Notes: generated by a model from the letters alone, not told the origin. A stretch of 64,000 nucleotides of DNA from Halosolutus gelatinilyticus (GCF_023028105.1 NZ_CP095492.1:1-64000); one strand, 5' to 3'. Counted from the stretch's first letter, positions 43,901 to 54,087 are shown. Numbers and translations are program-made.

Positions 43901-45754
43901 ATGCCAGCTGATAACAGAGACCAGACTGGGTGGCTTAGCCGACGGACCGCTCTCAAGGCGGGGATCGGCGGTGGTGCTGCGGCGCTCGCAGGGTGTATGG
44001 GGGGCGGCGGCGAAACCGATTACGGCGATCCGGTCGAAGAACGCGTCGATAAGCGATTTACCAAGGCCCTCCACCGCGGAACGTACGGAATGGACAACGC
44101 GTCGTGGAACCCGTACGATCCGTCCCACGAGATCGCGAACTTCGATCCGCCGGGACTGATCTACGATCCGGTCCTCATTCACTACCAGAGTCACGATACG
44201 TTTCAGGGCGTAATCGCGGACAATTGGGAAAAAGAGGACGGATCGATCCTCGTCGAGTTCAGCGACGAGTGGACCTGGCACAACGGCGATCGGGTCACCG
44301 TCCACGACTGGAAGACGGACTGGGATATCAACTTCGCGATTTCCGAGATCACGTCTCCGGATTCGCTCCCGAGCGACTACATCGAGGATTACGAAGCCGT
44401 CGACGACTACGCCATGCGGTTCCACCTGCGCGACGACTACGCTCTGGAGTCCGTGCTCATCAACGAGCTCGCCGCCATGGTGATAATAAAAGAGGAGGGC
44501 GTGGGATCGCCCTCCTTCGGGAAGTGGCGCGACGACCTCCAGAACGTGGATCCCGACAGCGACGAAGCGACGCGACTCGTCTCGGACTTCCAGGAGTGGT
44601 CACCGAGCGTCGACGAAGTGGTCGGGAACGGTCCGTTCAAGCTCAAAGAGGTCACCGATACCACCTTCGTCGCGGAAGTCTACGACGACCATCCCAACGC
44701 GGACAACATCTACTTTACCGAGTACGCCATCGAGCACCACGAAGACCAGGTGCTGGCGTTCATCGAAAATTCGGTCGACGCGATCGCACTCACCCTGCCC
44801 AAGTCGCCCGACATCATGAAGCAACTGCCGGACCACCACGAGATCAACCGGGACTACAATCACCTCTGGTCAGTCCTGTTCAACTTCGGCAACTACGACT
44901 TCCCCGATTCGCCGGCCAGCAACCCGACCAACCAGCCGATCACGGCGGACGAACGGGTCCGAAAGGCGATCGCCTGCGCGATCGACCGCGAGCAGCTCTG
45001 GGCGTCGGTCCCCGAGCAATATCGGCTCTACGAACTCCCGTCGACGTTCCTCAATCAGACGGCGGTCGAACAGGGCCTGGTCGATGTCGAGGGCTACGAT
45101 TCCTACGAGACGGACCGAGAGCGTGCCGCGGCGCTCATGGAGGAAGCCGGATTCGAGCGCGACGACGGCCAGTGGTACGGCGAGGACGGCGAACCGGCCG
45201 AACTCGTCTTGCTCGGCCAGTCGAGTACGAGCGTGCAGGTCGACGCGCTCGACTCCATCAACCACCAGCTGCAGGAGTTCGGGTTCCAGGCGAACGTCAA
45301 CGCGGTGGACGAGGCGACCTACGGAGAGGGTCGGTTCAACGGCAACCACGACATCCTGTTCGACAACCACCCGGTGTTTTCCATCATGGGTCTGACGTAC
45401 GTCGACTTCGTCTGGGAGTGGTTCAGCCAACTGAACCACGCGGACTACAAAGGCGAGACCTGGGAGGTGCCCGCGGAGATCGGGAACCCCGACGCCGACG
45501 AGACCATGGAGATCAACGTCATGGACGAGATCGAACAGCTACACCTCACCGGCGACAACGAGCACCTCCGACGGCTCACCTGGTGGTACAATCAGGTGCT
45601 GCCGATGTACGGGTGCGTCATCGCCGGCGACTACGGCGCCATCCGAGCCGACAAGTGGCACGTCGACGCTCCCGACGAACTGCTCGACAACCGCGTCGCC
45701 GAGTTCAACCTGACGAAAATTCCGGACGCCGAACTGATCCCGTATCAGGAATAG
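43901..45754 (+). CDS. Dipeptide/oligosaccharide-type ABC substrate-binding lipoprotein
   Basis: The 617-residue family 5 extracellular solute-binding protein has ATG 43901 (MPADNRDQTGWLSRRTALKA) followed by ALAGCMGGG, a Tat-type lipobox. In-frame ATGs at 43880 and 43886 are possible, but the shortest form has the best signal. SBP_bac_5 features are IYDPVLIHYQSHDT, DEWTWHNGDRVTVHDWKTDW, DERVRKAIACAIDREQLWA and the large C-terminal lobe. Family members bind peptides, but in archaea and Thermotoga many bind oligosaccharides. The plant cell-wall context favours the latter here (inference). The downstream genes encode the matching permeases and ATPase. Confidence 0.9.
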   Translation: MPADNRDQTGWLSRRTALKAGIGGGAAALAGCMGGGGETDYGDPVEERVDKRFTKALHRGTYGMDNASWNPYDPSHEIANFDPPGLIYDPVLIHYQSHDTFQGVIADNWEKEDGSILVEFSDEWTWHNGDRVTVHDWKTDWDINFAISEITSPDSLPSDYIEDYEAVDDYAMRFHLRDDYALESVLINELAAMVIIKEEGVGSPSFGKWRDDLQNVDPDSDEATRLVSDFQEWSPSVDEVVGNGPFKLKEVTDTTFVAEVYDDHPNADNIYFTEYAIEHHEDQVLAFIENSVDAIALTLPKSPDIMKQLPDHHEINRDYNHLWSVLFNFGNYDFPDSPASNPTNQPITADERVRKAIACAIDREQLWASVPEQYRLYELPSTFLNQTAVEQGLVDVEGYDSYETDRERAAALMEEAGFERDDGQWYGEDGEPAELVLLGQSSTSVQVDALDSINHQLQEFGFQANVNAVDEATYGEGRFNGNHDILFDNHPVFSIMGLTYVDFVWEWFSQLNHADYKGETWEVPAEIGNPDADETMEINVMDEIEQLHLTGDNEHLRRLTWWYNQVLPMYGCVIAGDYGAIRADKWHVDAPDELLDNRVAEFNLTKIPDAELIPYQE

Positions 45755-45842
45755 AAGCGACACACCCGGCTCGAACGTTCGAGTCACCGGGGTGTGAAAT
45801 ACGATAACACTAATTAGACTACCATACTACGTTGTTATACAG

Positions 45843-46838
45843 ATGAACTGGAAGATACGACGGTTCGGACAGGCCGTGTTCACCGTCTGGGCGGTGATGA
45901 CGCTGGCGTTCTTCTTGACGCGAATGATGCCCGGGAACCCGGTCGACGCGTTCGTCGCGCGGGTCGGCCCGGAACTCGACAATCCCCAGGAGGCCTACGA
46001 ACTCGCAGAGGTGTACATGAACATCAATCCTCAGGACCCGATCCACGTCGCCTACGTGGATTACATGATCGCCATGCTCCAGGGAGACATGGGGCAGTCG
46101 ATCAGCCAGAACGCGTCGGTCGCGGCGATCATGGGCGACGCGATCCCGTGGACGGTGTTCGTCATGAGCTGGGCGATTTTCATCGGCTTTGCGGTCGGCA
46201 TCTCGCTCGGCGCCCTGATGGCCTACTGGGAAGGCAGCAAGTTCGACGTCGCGATCACCGGCTACGCGACGATCATCACGTCGATCCCCTTCTACGTACT
46301 CGCGCTACTGCTGTTGATCACCTTCGCCTACCGGCTCAACTGGTTCCCGACGTCGGGTCGTCGGCCCGAGGGGGTCGAAGCCGGGTTCAACCTGCCGTTC
46401 ATGTTGGGGGTCATCCACCACGCGGCGTTGCCCGTTTTCTCGATGTTCGTCGGGTCGGGCGTGGCCTCGCTGACGATGCGCGGAAACAGTATCCGCGTAC
46501 TCGGCGAGGACTACCTGCGAGTCGCCCGACTCCGCGGCTTGGCCGACCGGACGATCGCCGTCCGGTACGTCGCCCGCAACGCGATCCTCCCGATGTACAC
46601 CGGGCTGATGATCGCCATCGGCTCGATGTTCGGCGGCGCCATCGTCCTCGAAGAGATTTTCTCGTACCGCGGTATGGGATACTACATGATCCAGGCCGTT
46701 CGAGCGCGCGACTACCCGCTGATGATGGGCGCGTTTACCGTCATCACGATCGCGGTCGTGATCGCGCTGTTGATCGCGGATCTAACGTACGGCAAAATCG
46801 ATCCCCGTGCGGGGAGTGAGAACCGTGAAGCGTTCTGA
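45843..46838 (+). CDS. Dipeptide-type ABC permease (DppB-like)
   Basis: The 331-residue DppB/OppB-type permease starts with the conserved helix (AVFTVWAVMTLAFFLTRMMP followed by GNPVDAF), has a long extracytoplasmic segment, then five more helices, and an EAA loop (GEDYLRVARLRGLADRTIAV) near residue 220. It ends with YGKIDPRAGSE, a typical DppB C-terminus. It is followed by the DppC-like gene with overlap. Together they form the channel of the importer. Confidence 0.93.
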   Translation: MNWKIRRFGQAVFTVWAVMTLAFFLTRMMPGNPVDAFVARVGPELDNPQEAYELAEVYMNINPQDPIHVAYVDYMIAMLQGDMGQSISQNASVAAIMGDAIPWTVFVMSWAIFIGFAVGISLGALMAYWEGSKFDVAITGYATIITSIPFYVLALLLLITFAYRLNWFPTSGRRPEGVEAGFNLPFMLGVIHHAALPVFSMFVGSGVASLTMRGNSIRVLGEDYLRVARLRGLADRTIAVRYVARNAILPMYTGLMIAIGSMFGGAIVLEEIFSYRGMGYYMIQAVRARDYPLMMGAFTVITIAVVIALLIADLTYGKIDPRAGSENREAF

Positions 46839-48009
46839 GGACGATTCCACTCCGTCGACGCGAGCGTACGATTCGGAGTCGACGTCGGTCGACGAATTGA
46901 TCCCCGGCGGATCCGGATCCAGATCCGAGGGTTCGAGCGCGAATTCGAGTTCGGGTGTGAACCCGGACCCGACCGACGGCTCCGCGACGGTGCGAAGCGA
47001 CGGCGGAATGGTCGACTCGCCGTTCGAAACGACCTCGTCCGTCGAGGAGACGCGCGGCGACCGGATCGATCGCTTCCTCGAGGGGTTCGTTCGAACGCCG
47101 TGGTCGATCCTGCGAGACGACTGGCGGGCGGTGGCCGGCTTCGCGATCCTCAGCGTCTACGTCCTCTTGGGTACCGCCGGGGTCTACCTGGTCGAGCCGA
47201 CGCATCCAGCCCACGGGCCGCGGTTGCTCGGTCCGTTCGAGAACTGGCAGTTCCCGCTCGGGACGACCTCATCGGGGCGGGACATCCTGGCGATGACGGT
47301 TCACTCGACGCCCTCGATCCTCGTCATGATGGCTTCGGGCGCGATATTCACCGTCGCCGTCGGCACGTTCTTCGGCGTGGTGGCCGGGTACAAAGGCGGG
47401 ATGATCGACACCGTGCTCAGCACGATCACCGACGTGTTCATCAACATTCCCGGACTCCCGCTGGTCATCGTTCTCGCCACGCTGTTAGAAGAGTGGATCA
47501 ACAACCCCGTCGCCCTCGGAGCCCTCCTGGCGGTCGCGGCGTGGGCGGGGCTCGCCCGCGCGATCCGATCGCAGGTGCTGACGCTCCGGAGCGAGTCGTT
47601 CGTCGAATCGGCGCGGGCGATGGATCTCCCGACGCGGTGGGTCCTTTCGAGAGAGATCCTTCCGCACTTGATGCCGTACGTCGTGGTGAACATGGTGAAC
47701 GCGGCCCGATCGATCATCTTCGCGGCGGTCGCGCTGTACTTTCTGGGCGTATTGCCGTTCTCCGACTCCAACTGGGGCGTCATGCTAAGCAACGCGTACC
47801 ACGCCGGCGCGCTCTATCGGCCCGCCGCCTACCACTGGCTGCTCGTCCCGATGATCGCCATCTCGGGTATCGCGATCGGACTCATCCTGCTCGCTCAGTC
47901 GCTGGACCGCGTGTTCAACCCTCGCGCGAGAGCGCGACACGAACGAGGCAGCGGCGACGCTATCGAACCGGACTCGGAAGCGGAGACGACCCAAATGACC
48001 CAGGTGTAA
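46825..48009 (+). CDS. Dipeptide-type ABC permease (DppC-like)
   Basis: The protein is about 394 residues from GTG 46825 (KRSEDDSTPSTRAYDSES). GTGs at 46807 and 46816 are also in frame, and all overlap the DppB stop, which implies translational coupling. An unusually long acidic/Ser-rich cytoplasmic N-tail (about 85 residues) precedes the DppC core (DWRAVAGFAILSVYVLLGTA, LGTTSSGRDILAMTVHST). The EAA loop is FVESARAMDLPTRWVLSREI. DppC proteins are normally about 300 residues, so the N-tail is extra. It pairs with the DppB-like permease. Confidence 0.92.
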   Translation: MKRSEDDSTPSTRAYDSESTSVDELIPGGSGSRSEGSSANSSSGVNPDPTDGSATVRSDGGMVDSPFETTSSVEETRGDRIDRFLEGFVRTPWSILRDDWRAVAGFAILSVYVLLGTAGVYLVEPTHPAHGPRLLGPFENWQFPLGTTSSGRDILAMTVHSTPSILVMMASGAIFTVAVGTFFGVVAGYKGGMIDTVLSTITDVFINIPGLPLVIVLATLLEEWINNPVALGALLAVAAWAGLARAIRSQVLTLRSESFVESARAMDLPTRWVLSREILPHLMPYVVVNMVNAARSIIFAAVALYFLGVLPFSDSNWGVMLSNAYHAGALYRPAAYHWLLVPMIAISGIAIGLILLAQSLDRVFNPRARARHERGSGDAIEPDSEAETTQMTQV

Positions 48010-48096
48010 TCGTAGTATGAACGACCAACACAACACAATCCGCAACGCTATCGATCGCAGCGACGATCGACCGATCGTCCGAAATGAGGTGTGTCG

Positions 48097-50256
48097 ATGA
48101 CGGTCTCCGAATCCGACGCGAGTTTCGCCGAACCGCCCCTCGAAGACGTCATCGTCGAGATGCGCGACGCATCCGTCGAGTTCGGCATGGATAGAGGCCA
48201 GTCGCGCGTCCTCAACGAGGTCAGCATCGACATCGAACGGAACGAGATCCTCGGCGTGATCGGCGAGAGCGGCTCCGGCAAGTCGATGTTCGCCTCGGCC
48301 CTGCTCGACGCGGTTCCGGCGCCGGGCGTCACCACCGGCGACGTCACCTACTACCCCGAAGGCGGCGATCCGGTCGACGTCCTCGGTCTCTCGAAAGCCG
48401 AGCTCAAGCAGCTCCGCTGGGAGGAGATTTCGATGGTCTTCCAGGGGGCGATGAGTTCGTTCAACCCGGTGGTGAAGATTCGGACGCACTTCGTCGAGAC
48501 GCTCAGCGCCCACGACTACAACGTCGATCGGGGGCTCGAGCGGGCGAGAGAACTGCTATCGGACCTCTACCTCGACCCCGAGCGGATGCTCGAGTCCTAT
48601 CCCCACGAACTCTCGGGCGGGATGAAACAGCGCGTGCTCATCGCGCTCAGTCTCGTGCTCGAACCGGATCTGCTGGTGATGGACGAGCCGACGGCGGCGC
48701 TCGATCTCCTGATGCAGCGGTCGATCGTCTCGCTGCTCGAGGAGATTAAGGAGAAACACGACCTCACGATCGTGTTCATCACGCACGACCTGCCGCTGGT
48801 CGCGGACGTCGCCGATCGCCTGGCGGTCCTCTACGCGTTCGAGTTCGCGGAGATCGGCCCCTCCGAAGCGATTCTCGAAAATCCGGCCCACCCCTACACG
48901 CGCGCGCTCCTGAACGCCACGCCGAACCTCTCGGCGCCGTTAGAGGAGATGCGTCCGATCGAGGGCGAGAGCCCGGACCCGGTCAACATCCCGAACGGCT
49001 GTTCGTACCACCCGCGGTGTCCGCTGGCCGACGCGGACTGTGTCGACACCGATCCCGGTCCCTACGACGCCGGCCCGGATCACGACGTTCACTGCCACCA
49101 CTGGAAACAGTCGATCGACGACATCGACGTCGCCTTCGCCGAGAGCGACGACGGACGGACGGTGCAAAGCGCCGTCGCCAAGGCCTCGGGGGAGCCGCTG
49201 GTGTCGCTGTCGGACATCGAAGTTCGGTTCGGCTCCGAGAACGATGGGCTGCTCGACTTCGGCGACTCCGAGGTGGTCACGGCCGTCGACGGGGTCTCAC
49301 TCGACATCTACGAAAACGACGTGCTCGTGCTGGTCGGCGAGAGCGGCTGCGGGAAGACGACCCTCGGCAAGACTGCCGTCGGCCTCCAGACGCCGACCGA
49401 GGGCTCGATCGAGTACCGCGGTCGGGACGTCTGGGAGGGCGCCTCCGGAAGCACGATCGCCGACAAGGAGATCCGACGCGCGCTGCAGATCGTTCACCAG
49501 GATCCCGGCAGCGCGTTGAACTCCCACCAGCGCGTGCGGACGATCCTCGAGCAACCGCTCAAGCGCTGGCACCCCGAACTCGACGGAAACGACCGGATCG
49601 AGCGCATCCTCGGCATGCTCGAATACGTCGGTATCAGCCCGCCCGAAGACTACATCGAACGCTACCCCCACCAGCTGTCGGGCGGCGAACAACAGCGGGT
49701 CGCGTTGATCCGTTCGATGCTGGTCAACCCCGACCTCATCCTGGCCGACGAGGCGGTGTCGGCGCTCGACGTCTCCCTGCGCGTCGGGATGATGGACCTG
49801 ATGATCGAGCTCCAGGACTCGTTCGATACGTCGTTCCTGTTCATCTCTCACGACCTCTCGAACGCCCGGTATCTCGCCGAGAAAACCGGCGGGCGGATCG
49901 GCGTGATGTACCTCGGCGAGCTCGTCGAGATCGGCTCGGCCGAGCGGATCATCCACGATCCCAAGCACCCGTACACCAAGGCGTTGCGATGGGCGACGCC
50001 CGAGCTCGAACCCGACGAGGTGGACGATCCCGACGAAAGTCCGATCCGGACGATCGACATCCCCGACCAGAAGAACATACCGTCGGGCTGTCGGTACCAC
50101 ACCCGCTGCCCCGAAGCCAGGGAGATCTGCCGAAAACAGGATCCCGGCATGATCGATCTCAGCGACGACACGCGCGCACAGGAGACCGCGTGCTTCCGCG
50201 CGGACGACGACCACGAGTACTGGGAGAGCCCGCCGATTCCGGACTCGTCGGACTAA
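48097..50256 (+). CDS. Fused dual-domain dipeptide-type ABC ATPase (DppD-DppF)
   Basis: The 719-residue protein contains two complete ATPase halves. The first (about 15-350) has Walker A GESGSGKS, signature LSGGMKQR and Walker B LLVMDEPTAALD, and ends in the oligopeptide-transporter cysteine motif CSYHPRCPLADADC. The second (about 365-700) has GESGCGKT, LSGGEQQR and LILADEAVSALD and a second motif CRYHTRCPEAREIC. In most systems these are two genes, dppD and dppF. ATG 48097 is used; a GTG two codons earlier is in frame. It follows the DppC-like gene by 87 bases and powers the importer. Confidence 0.93.
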   Translation: MTVSESDASFAEPPLEDVIVEMRDASVEFGMDRGQSRVLNEVSIDIERNEILGVIGESGSGKSMFASALLDAVPAPGVTTGDVTYYPEGGDPVDVLGLSKAELKQLRWEEISMVFQGAMSSFNPVVKIRTHFVETLSAHDYNVDRGLERARELLSDLYLDPERMLESYPHELSGGMKQRVLIALSLVLEPDLLVMDEPTAALDLLMQRSIVSLLEEIKEKHDLTIVFITHDLPLVADVADRLAVLYAFEFAEIGPSEAILENPAHPYTRALLNATPNLSAPLEEMRPIEGESPDPVNIPNGCSYHPRCPLADADCVDTDPGPYDAGPDHDVHCHHWKQSIDDIDVAFAESDDGRTVQSAVAKASGEPLVSLSDIEVRFGSENDGLLDFGDSEVVTAVDGVSLDIYENDVLVLVGESGCGKTTLGKTAVGLQTPTEGSIEYRGRDVWEGASGSTIADKEIRRALQIVHQDPGSALNSHQRVRTILEQPLKRWHPELDGNDRIERILGMLEYVGISPPEDYIERYPHQLSGGEQQRVALIRSMLVNPDLILADEAVSALDVSLRVGMMDLMIELQDSFDTSFLFISHDLSNARYLAEKTGGRIGVMYLGELVEIGSAERIIHDPKHPYTKALRWATPELEPDEVDDPDESPIRTIDIPDQKNIPSGCRYHTRCPEAREICRKQDPGMIDLSDDTRAQETACFRADDDHEYWESPPIPDSSD

Positions 50257-50409
50257 CTCGGTTGTCGCCGTTCATCGGCTCGTTTCCTGCTGCGTCTCGC
50301 TGCTCCGGTCTCTCCTGGGGCTTACTGACTCGGTCACTGCTTTAGTGCGGTTCGAGGACTGACTCGAGCGGGACCGTGACGGTGACTGCGACAATCGGCC
50401 GTAGGGGGC

Positions 50410-50673
50410 TCAACCCTGCGATCCGCGCTGGGAGAGGGTGATAAAGGAGTACGATCCCAATCCGACCAACACGAGCGCGAAGCCCCAGATCGGTAGTATC
50501 CCGGCCCAGACGCCGGAATTGAGCACGAATCCGACCACGACGAAGAGGATCCCTGCCGCCGCGAGCTTCAGTGGAAACGAGGAGCGAATCGGTTCGAGTG
50601 CGGCGAGCGAGCTTCGGAACGGTAATGACGGATCTGAAGGATCGGCTTCGGTTTCGTCGGCATCGATGGCCAT
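50410..50673 (-). CDS. Small two-helix membrane protein
   Basis: The 87-residue protein has an acidic cytoplasmic N-terminus (AIDADETEADPSDPSLPF), two membrane helices (FPLKLAAAGILFVVVGFVL and AGILPIWGFALVLVGLG) and a short polar tail ending SQRGSQG. No family is recognised. Codon bias matches the surroundings, and the hydrophobic pattern is unlikely to arise by chance. It lies between the dipeptide-type transporter and the second IclR gene. Confidence 0.6.
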   Translation of the reverse strand: MAIDADETEADPSDPSLPFRSSLAALEPIRSSFPLKLAAAGILFVVVGFVLNSGVWAGILPIWGFALVLVGLGSYSFITLSQRGSQG

Positions 50674-51097
50674 AGAAGGATATCGTCCTAAATCTTGATA
50701 GTCGTTTCGCTAGAACGGGCGCTCGGGTTCGACCCGGACGAGCGGCTGCCCGAAGTCGAGGCCGTGCAACCGCGCTCAACGTCGAGGGCGCGGGGGGCGG
50801 TTGCCCGTCTCAGGGTAGTCGTCGGCCACGATCGCCGTCTCCGTCAGAGCGGCCGTCGGTCGCGGACGATCGGCTCATTCCGCTACGGCCCATAACCATT
50901 GGCCTATTGTAAATAATCTCCGATATTCGATGGATTGTTCCCACAATTCTCCTCGATAGCAAAATTATTTCAAACACGCATCGGTTTCAGTGTTATAAAA
51001 TAATCAACTACGTCGTGATTTCCGACCGATCTCGGCGAGCAAACGGTCCGGCCATACCGGACAATTGTTAAATAGGAGTACTGCCATTGTACACCAA
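50674..51097. other. Intergenic, AT-rich towards the IclR gene
   Basis: No gene seen in about 420 bases. The last about 180 bases are AT-rich (GTAAATAATC, TTATAAAATAATC) and include the near-palindrome ACAATTGTT just before the IclR start, probably promoter/operator DNA. Confidence 0.45.
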
Positions 51098-51862
51098 ATG
51101 TCACGACAAGCCAGGTATCCGGTTCAGGCCGCTGCGACGACGTTCCGAATAATCGAGACGCTCCACGACCTCAACGGCGCGGGCGTCGCCGAGCTCGCCG
51201 GCGAACTCGACATGCCCAAGAGCACGGTTCACGACCACCTGCAGACGCTGAACGAGGCGGAGTATCTGGTCAACGAGAACGGCACCTATCACGTCGGCGC
51301 TCGGTTCCTCGAACTCGGCGGGTTCGCCCGCAGCCAGATGAAGTTGTACCAGGTCGCGTCGCCGGAAATCAGAACGCTCGCCGAGGAGACCGGCGAACAC
51401 GCCAACCTCATGATCGAAGAACACGGGAAGGGGATCTTCCTCAACAAGTTCAAAGGTGACGCCGCGGTCAACCTCGACACCTACATCGGAAAGCGCGTGC
51501 ACCTCCACACGACGGCGCTCGGAAAGTCGATCCTCTCGTACCGACCGGAATCCGACGTCGACGAGATCATCGATCGGCACGGATTGCCGTCGGTGACCGA
51601 CCAGACGATCACGGACGAAGCCGAACTGAAGGCCGAGCTCAAGGAGATCCGCGAGCGAGGGTACGCGATCGACGACGAGGAGCGCGTCATCGGGATGCGC
51701 TGCGTCGCGGCGCCGATTTGCGACGAAAATAACGACCCCCTGGGTGCGATCAGCGTGTCCGGGCCGACGAACCGGTTCGACGACAGGGTCTTCGAGGGCG
51801 AGATCCCCAAGAACGTACTGAGCACCGCTAACGTGATCGAGGTTAACATGACGTACTCCTGA
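51098..51862 (+). CDS. IclR-family transcription regulator
   Basis: This 254-residue IclR regulator has a winged helix about 10-60 (AATTFRIIETLHDLNG, AELAGELDMPKSTVHDHLQT) and an effector domain with VHLHTTALGKSILSYRPESD and ISVSGPTNRFDD. ATG 51098 (MSRQARYPVQAAA) is preferred; an upstream in-frame start overlaps the AT-rich promoter. It is very similar to the regulator at 35184. Located between the dipeptide-type ABC transporter and the GH127 gene, it probably controls one or both. A 7-base hairpin (CCGTCCG/CGGACGG) follows the stop. Confidence 0.93.
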   Translation: MSRQARYPVQAAATTFRIIETLHDLNGAGVAELAGELDMPKSTVHDHLQTLNEAEYLVNENGTYHVGARFLELGGFARSQMKLYQVASPEIRTLAEETGEHANLMIEEHGKGIFLNKFKGDAAVNLDTYIGKRVHLHTTALGKSILSYRPESDVDEIIDRHGLPSVTDQTITDEAELKAELKEIRERGYAIDDEERVIGMRCVAAPICDENNDPLGAISVSGPTNRFDDRVFEGEIPKNVLSTANVIEVNMTYS

Positions 51863-52161
51863 ACCGTCCGTTGAAGCCGGACGGATAGCTCACCGCTCGA
51901 TACTCCGGTGCGAATTGTTACCATTGTACGCGTATACTCACTTCCGAGAACGCGACGATCGATCGCCGCGATATCGCAGTATTGCCCCGTCGCCGAGCAC
52001 TTTCGTTCGGCCACCTCGGACACAACGATCGGCAGGTATCGGCGTCGTCGGACGGCCCGTCCGTGTCCGCGTAAATCGCCCGTCGAAACGTCCGCTCGAG
52101 TATCGGGCTGAGGGGTAGTCACCCCGAGATCGAGATGCGGCGGCTCGGACCGGGACAGCGC
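51863..52161. other. Intergenic between convergent genes
   Basis: About 300 bases with no gene. It holds the hairpin CCGTCCG-N7-CGGACGG just after the IclR stop, which may stabilise the mRNA end; no T-tract follows it. Confidence 0.4.
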
Positions 52162-54087
52162 TTACGTATCGCCGCGGAGCCAGACCCGCATCTCGCCCGG
52201 ATCGCGATTGTCCCACGCGTAGTACGGGACGGCGGTGATCGACGTCGCCCGTCGCGTCGTCTCCGACGCCGGCCGGTACAGTTCGCCGTCCCAATCCTCG
52301 AGGTCGGGGACCGTCGCGTCGCCGTCGACGGTGACGACGCCGCCGAGAAGGTCGTCCCGAGAGGACGCCTCGAAATTCGACTCGCCGTCGATCCGATACT
52401 GGTGGAGCGGTCGCTCGTTGTCGGCGCCCTCGAGACAGTAGACGAGCGGCCCCCGAGTGAGCGCGACCCGCCCGGCGTCGGCTTCGACGGCCGGATGCGC
52501 TTCGACGGGGACGACGGATTGTCCGAACGCGATCTCGATCCGATCGTCGTCCCACTCGCGCTCGAGAGGGAGATAGCCGTCGACGGCAGCGGTGGAGACC
52601 TCCTCGCCGTTGACGCGGACGGACTCGTCGTCGCGCCACTCGGGGAGTCGGAGGAAGAGCGTGAATTCGGTCGGAGTCGCCGCCCGAACGTCGATCGTCG
52701 CGTCGCCGTCCCAGGGGAGGCCGGACGCCTGCTCGATTTCGACGTCCGCTCCGCCGATCGTCGCCGTCGCCGAGCTTCCCACGTACTGGGTGACGTACAG
52801 ACGCCGCTCGCCCGTCGCGTACAGGTAGCGCCCGAGCGAGGCGAAGAGTCGCGCGACGTTCGGCGGACAGCACGCGCAGTCGAACCAGCCCTGTCGGTGG
52901 TGATCCCCGTCGCTCTCGAGGCGATTGTCGTAGAAGAACTCGCCGCCGTCGGAGGAGATGCCCGCGAGAACGGCGTTGTACAGCGTTCGTTCGATGAGGT
53001 CGGCGTACCTGGCGTCGCCGGTGAGTCCGAACAGTCGCTGATTCCAGAAGACGCTCCCGATCGCCGCACACGTCTCGGCGTACGCCGTCTCGTTCGGGAG
53101 GTGGTAGTCGTCGGTGAACCGCTCCCCGTGGGCACTCGAGCCGATGCCGCCGGTGACGTACGTCCGTTTCTCCGTCATGTTCTCCCAGAGCGACTCGAGA
53201 TGGTCGAGCAGGGCCTCGTCGCCGGTTTCCGCGGCGACGTCGGCGACGCCGGCGAAGAAGTACATCGCGCGAACCGAGTGCCCCTCGACGGTCTCCTGTT
53301 CGAAAAACGGCGTGTGCGCCTGGGCGTAGCTCCCGTCGTACTCGCCGTCTTCGTAGAACACCTCGCGGGCACCCGCCGCGATGCCGCCGTCCTCGGGATC
53401 GTAGCCGGCGATCTCGTCGAGCCGTTCGAACTCCCGCTCGAGGCAGTCGTCGCGACCCCGTAGCTCGACGAAGTACTGGGCAAGGTCGACGTAGCGATCG
53501 TCGCCGGTCGCTCGTCCGAGTTCGACCAGGGCGAGTTCGATCTCCTGGTGGCCCGGAACGCCGTCGATCTCGTCGCCGAAGAGTTCGTCGACGCGGTCGG
53601 CGAGCGCCGTCGCGACGTCGAGCAGCGCGGTCTCGTCGGTCGCCCGGTAGTGTGCGACGGCGGCCTCGATGAGGTGGCCGGCGCAGTACAGTTCGTGCAT
53701 CATATTGAGGTTGGTCCACTTGCGTTCCGGTTCCTCGAGCGCGAAGTACGTGTTCAGGTAGCCGTCGTCCTCCTGTGCGGCCGCGACGAGGTCGATCACC
53801 TCGTCGACGCGCCGGCGGAGCGCGGCGTCCTCGCGAGTCGCGAGGACGTAACTCGCCGCCTCGAGCCACTTGTACGCGTCCGAATCGGCGAACCACATTC
53901 CCCTAAATCCGCCGTCGGCGCCGTCGGCCGCGCGGCGGAAGTTCTCGAGACAGCCGCTTTCTTCGAGTTGCTCGTACTGGTACTCGAGGAGGTCCGCGCG
54001 GGTGAGGTCGATCCAGTGGTTCCAGAACTCGTCGTCGATCGTACCGTCGGCCACGGGTATCGGTTCGACGCGATCGAGCGATGGCAT
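52162..54087 (-). CDS. GH127 beta-L-arabinofuranosidase, cytoplasmic
   Basis: The 641-residue protein of GH127 (DUF1680) removes beta-L-arabinofuranose from arabino-oligosaccharides. ATG 54087 (MPSLDRVEPIPVADGTID) is chosen because the upstream frame is Arg-rich. Features are DDEFWNHWIDLTRADLLEYQ, FADSDAYKWLEAASYVLA and YCAGHLIEAAVAHYRAT. The zinc-site residues are visible: Glu and Cys in YAETCAAIG near 335 and Cys-Cys in DCACCPPNVAR near 405, where one Cys is the nucleophile in the characterised bifidobacterial enzyme. No signal peptide is visible. It is divergent from the zinc dehydrogenase gene. With GH93, GH51 and GH2 nearby, it handles arabinan side chains. Confidence 0.92.
   Translation of the reverse strand: MPSLDRVEPIPVADGTIDDEFWNHWIDLTRADLLEYQYEQLEESGCLENFRRAADGADGGFRGMWFADSDAYKWLEAASYVLATREDAALRRRVDEVIDLVAAAQEDDGYLNTYFALEEPERKWTNLNMMHELYCAGHLIEAAVAHYRATDETALLDVATALADRVDELFGDEIDGVPGHQEIELALVELGRATGDDRYVDLAQYFVELRGRDDCLEREFERLDEIAGYDPEDGGIAAGAREVFYEDGEYDGSYAQAHTPFFEQETVEGHSVRAMYFFAGVADVAAETGDEALLDHLESLWENMTEKRTYVTGGIGSSAHGERFTDDYHLPNETAYAETCAAIGSVFWNQRLFGLTGDARYADLIERTLYNAVLAGISSDGGEFFYDNRLESDGDHHRQGWFDCACCPPNVARLFASLGRYLYATGERRLYVTQYVGSSATATIGGADVEIEQASGLPWDGDATIDVRAATPTEFTLFLRLPEWRDDESVRVNGEEVSTAAVDGYLPLEREWDDDRIEIAFGQSVVPVEAHPAVEADAGRVALTRGPLVYCLEGADNERPLHQYRIDGESNFEASSRDDLLGGVVTVDGDATVPDLEDWDGELYRPASETTRRATSITAVPYYAWDNRDPGEMRVWLRGDT

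Noticed and set aside
31183-45841. Shared 11-mer GTATAACAACG upstream of the genes at 31248 and 45843 (opposite orientations)
   Set aside because: Only two copies, no symmetry and different orientation and spacing; likely coincidence.
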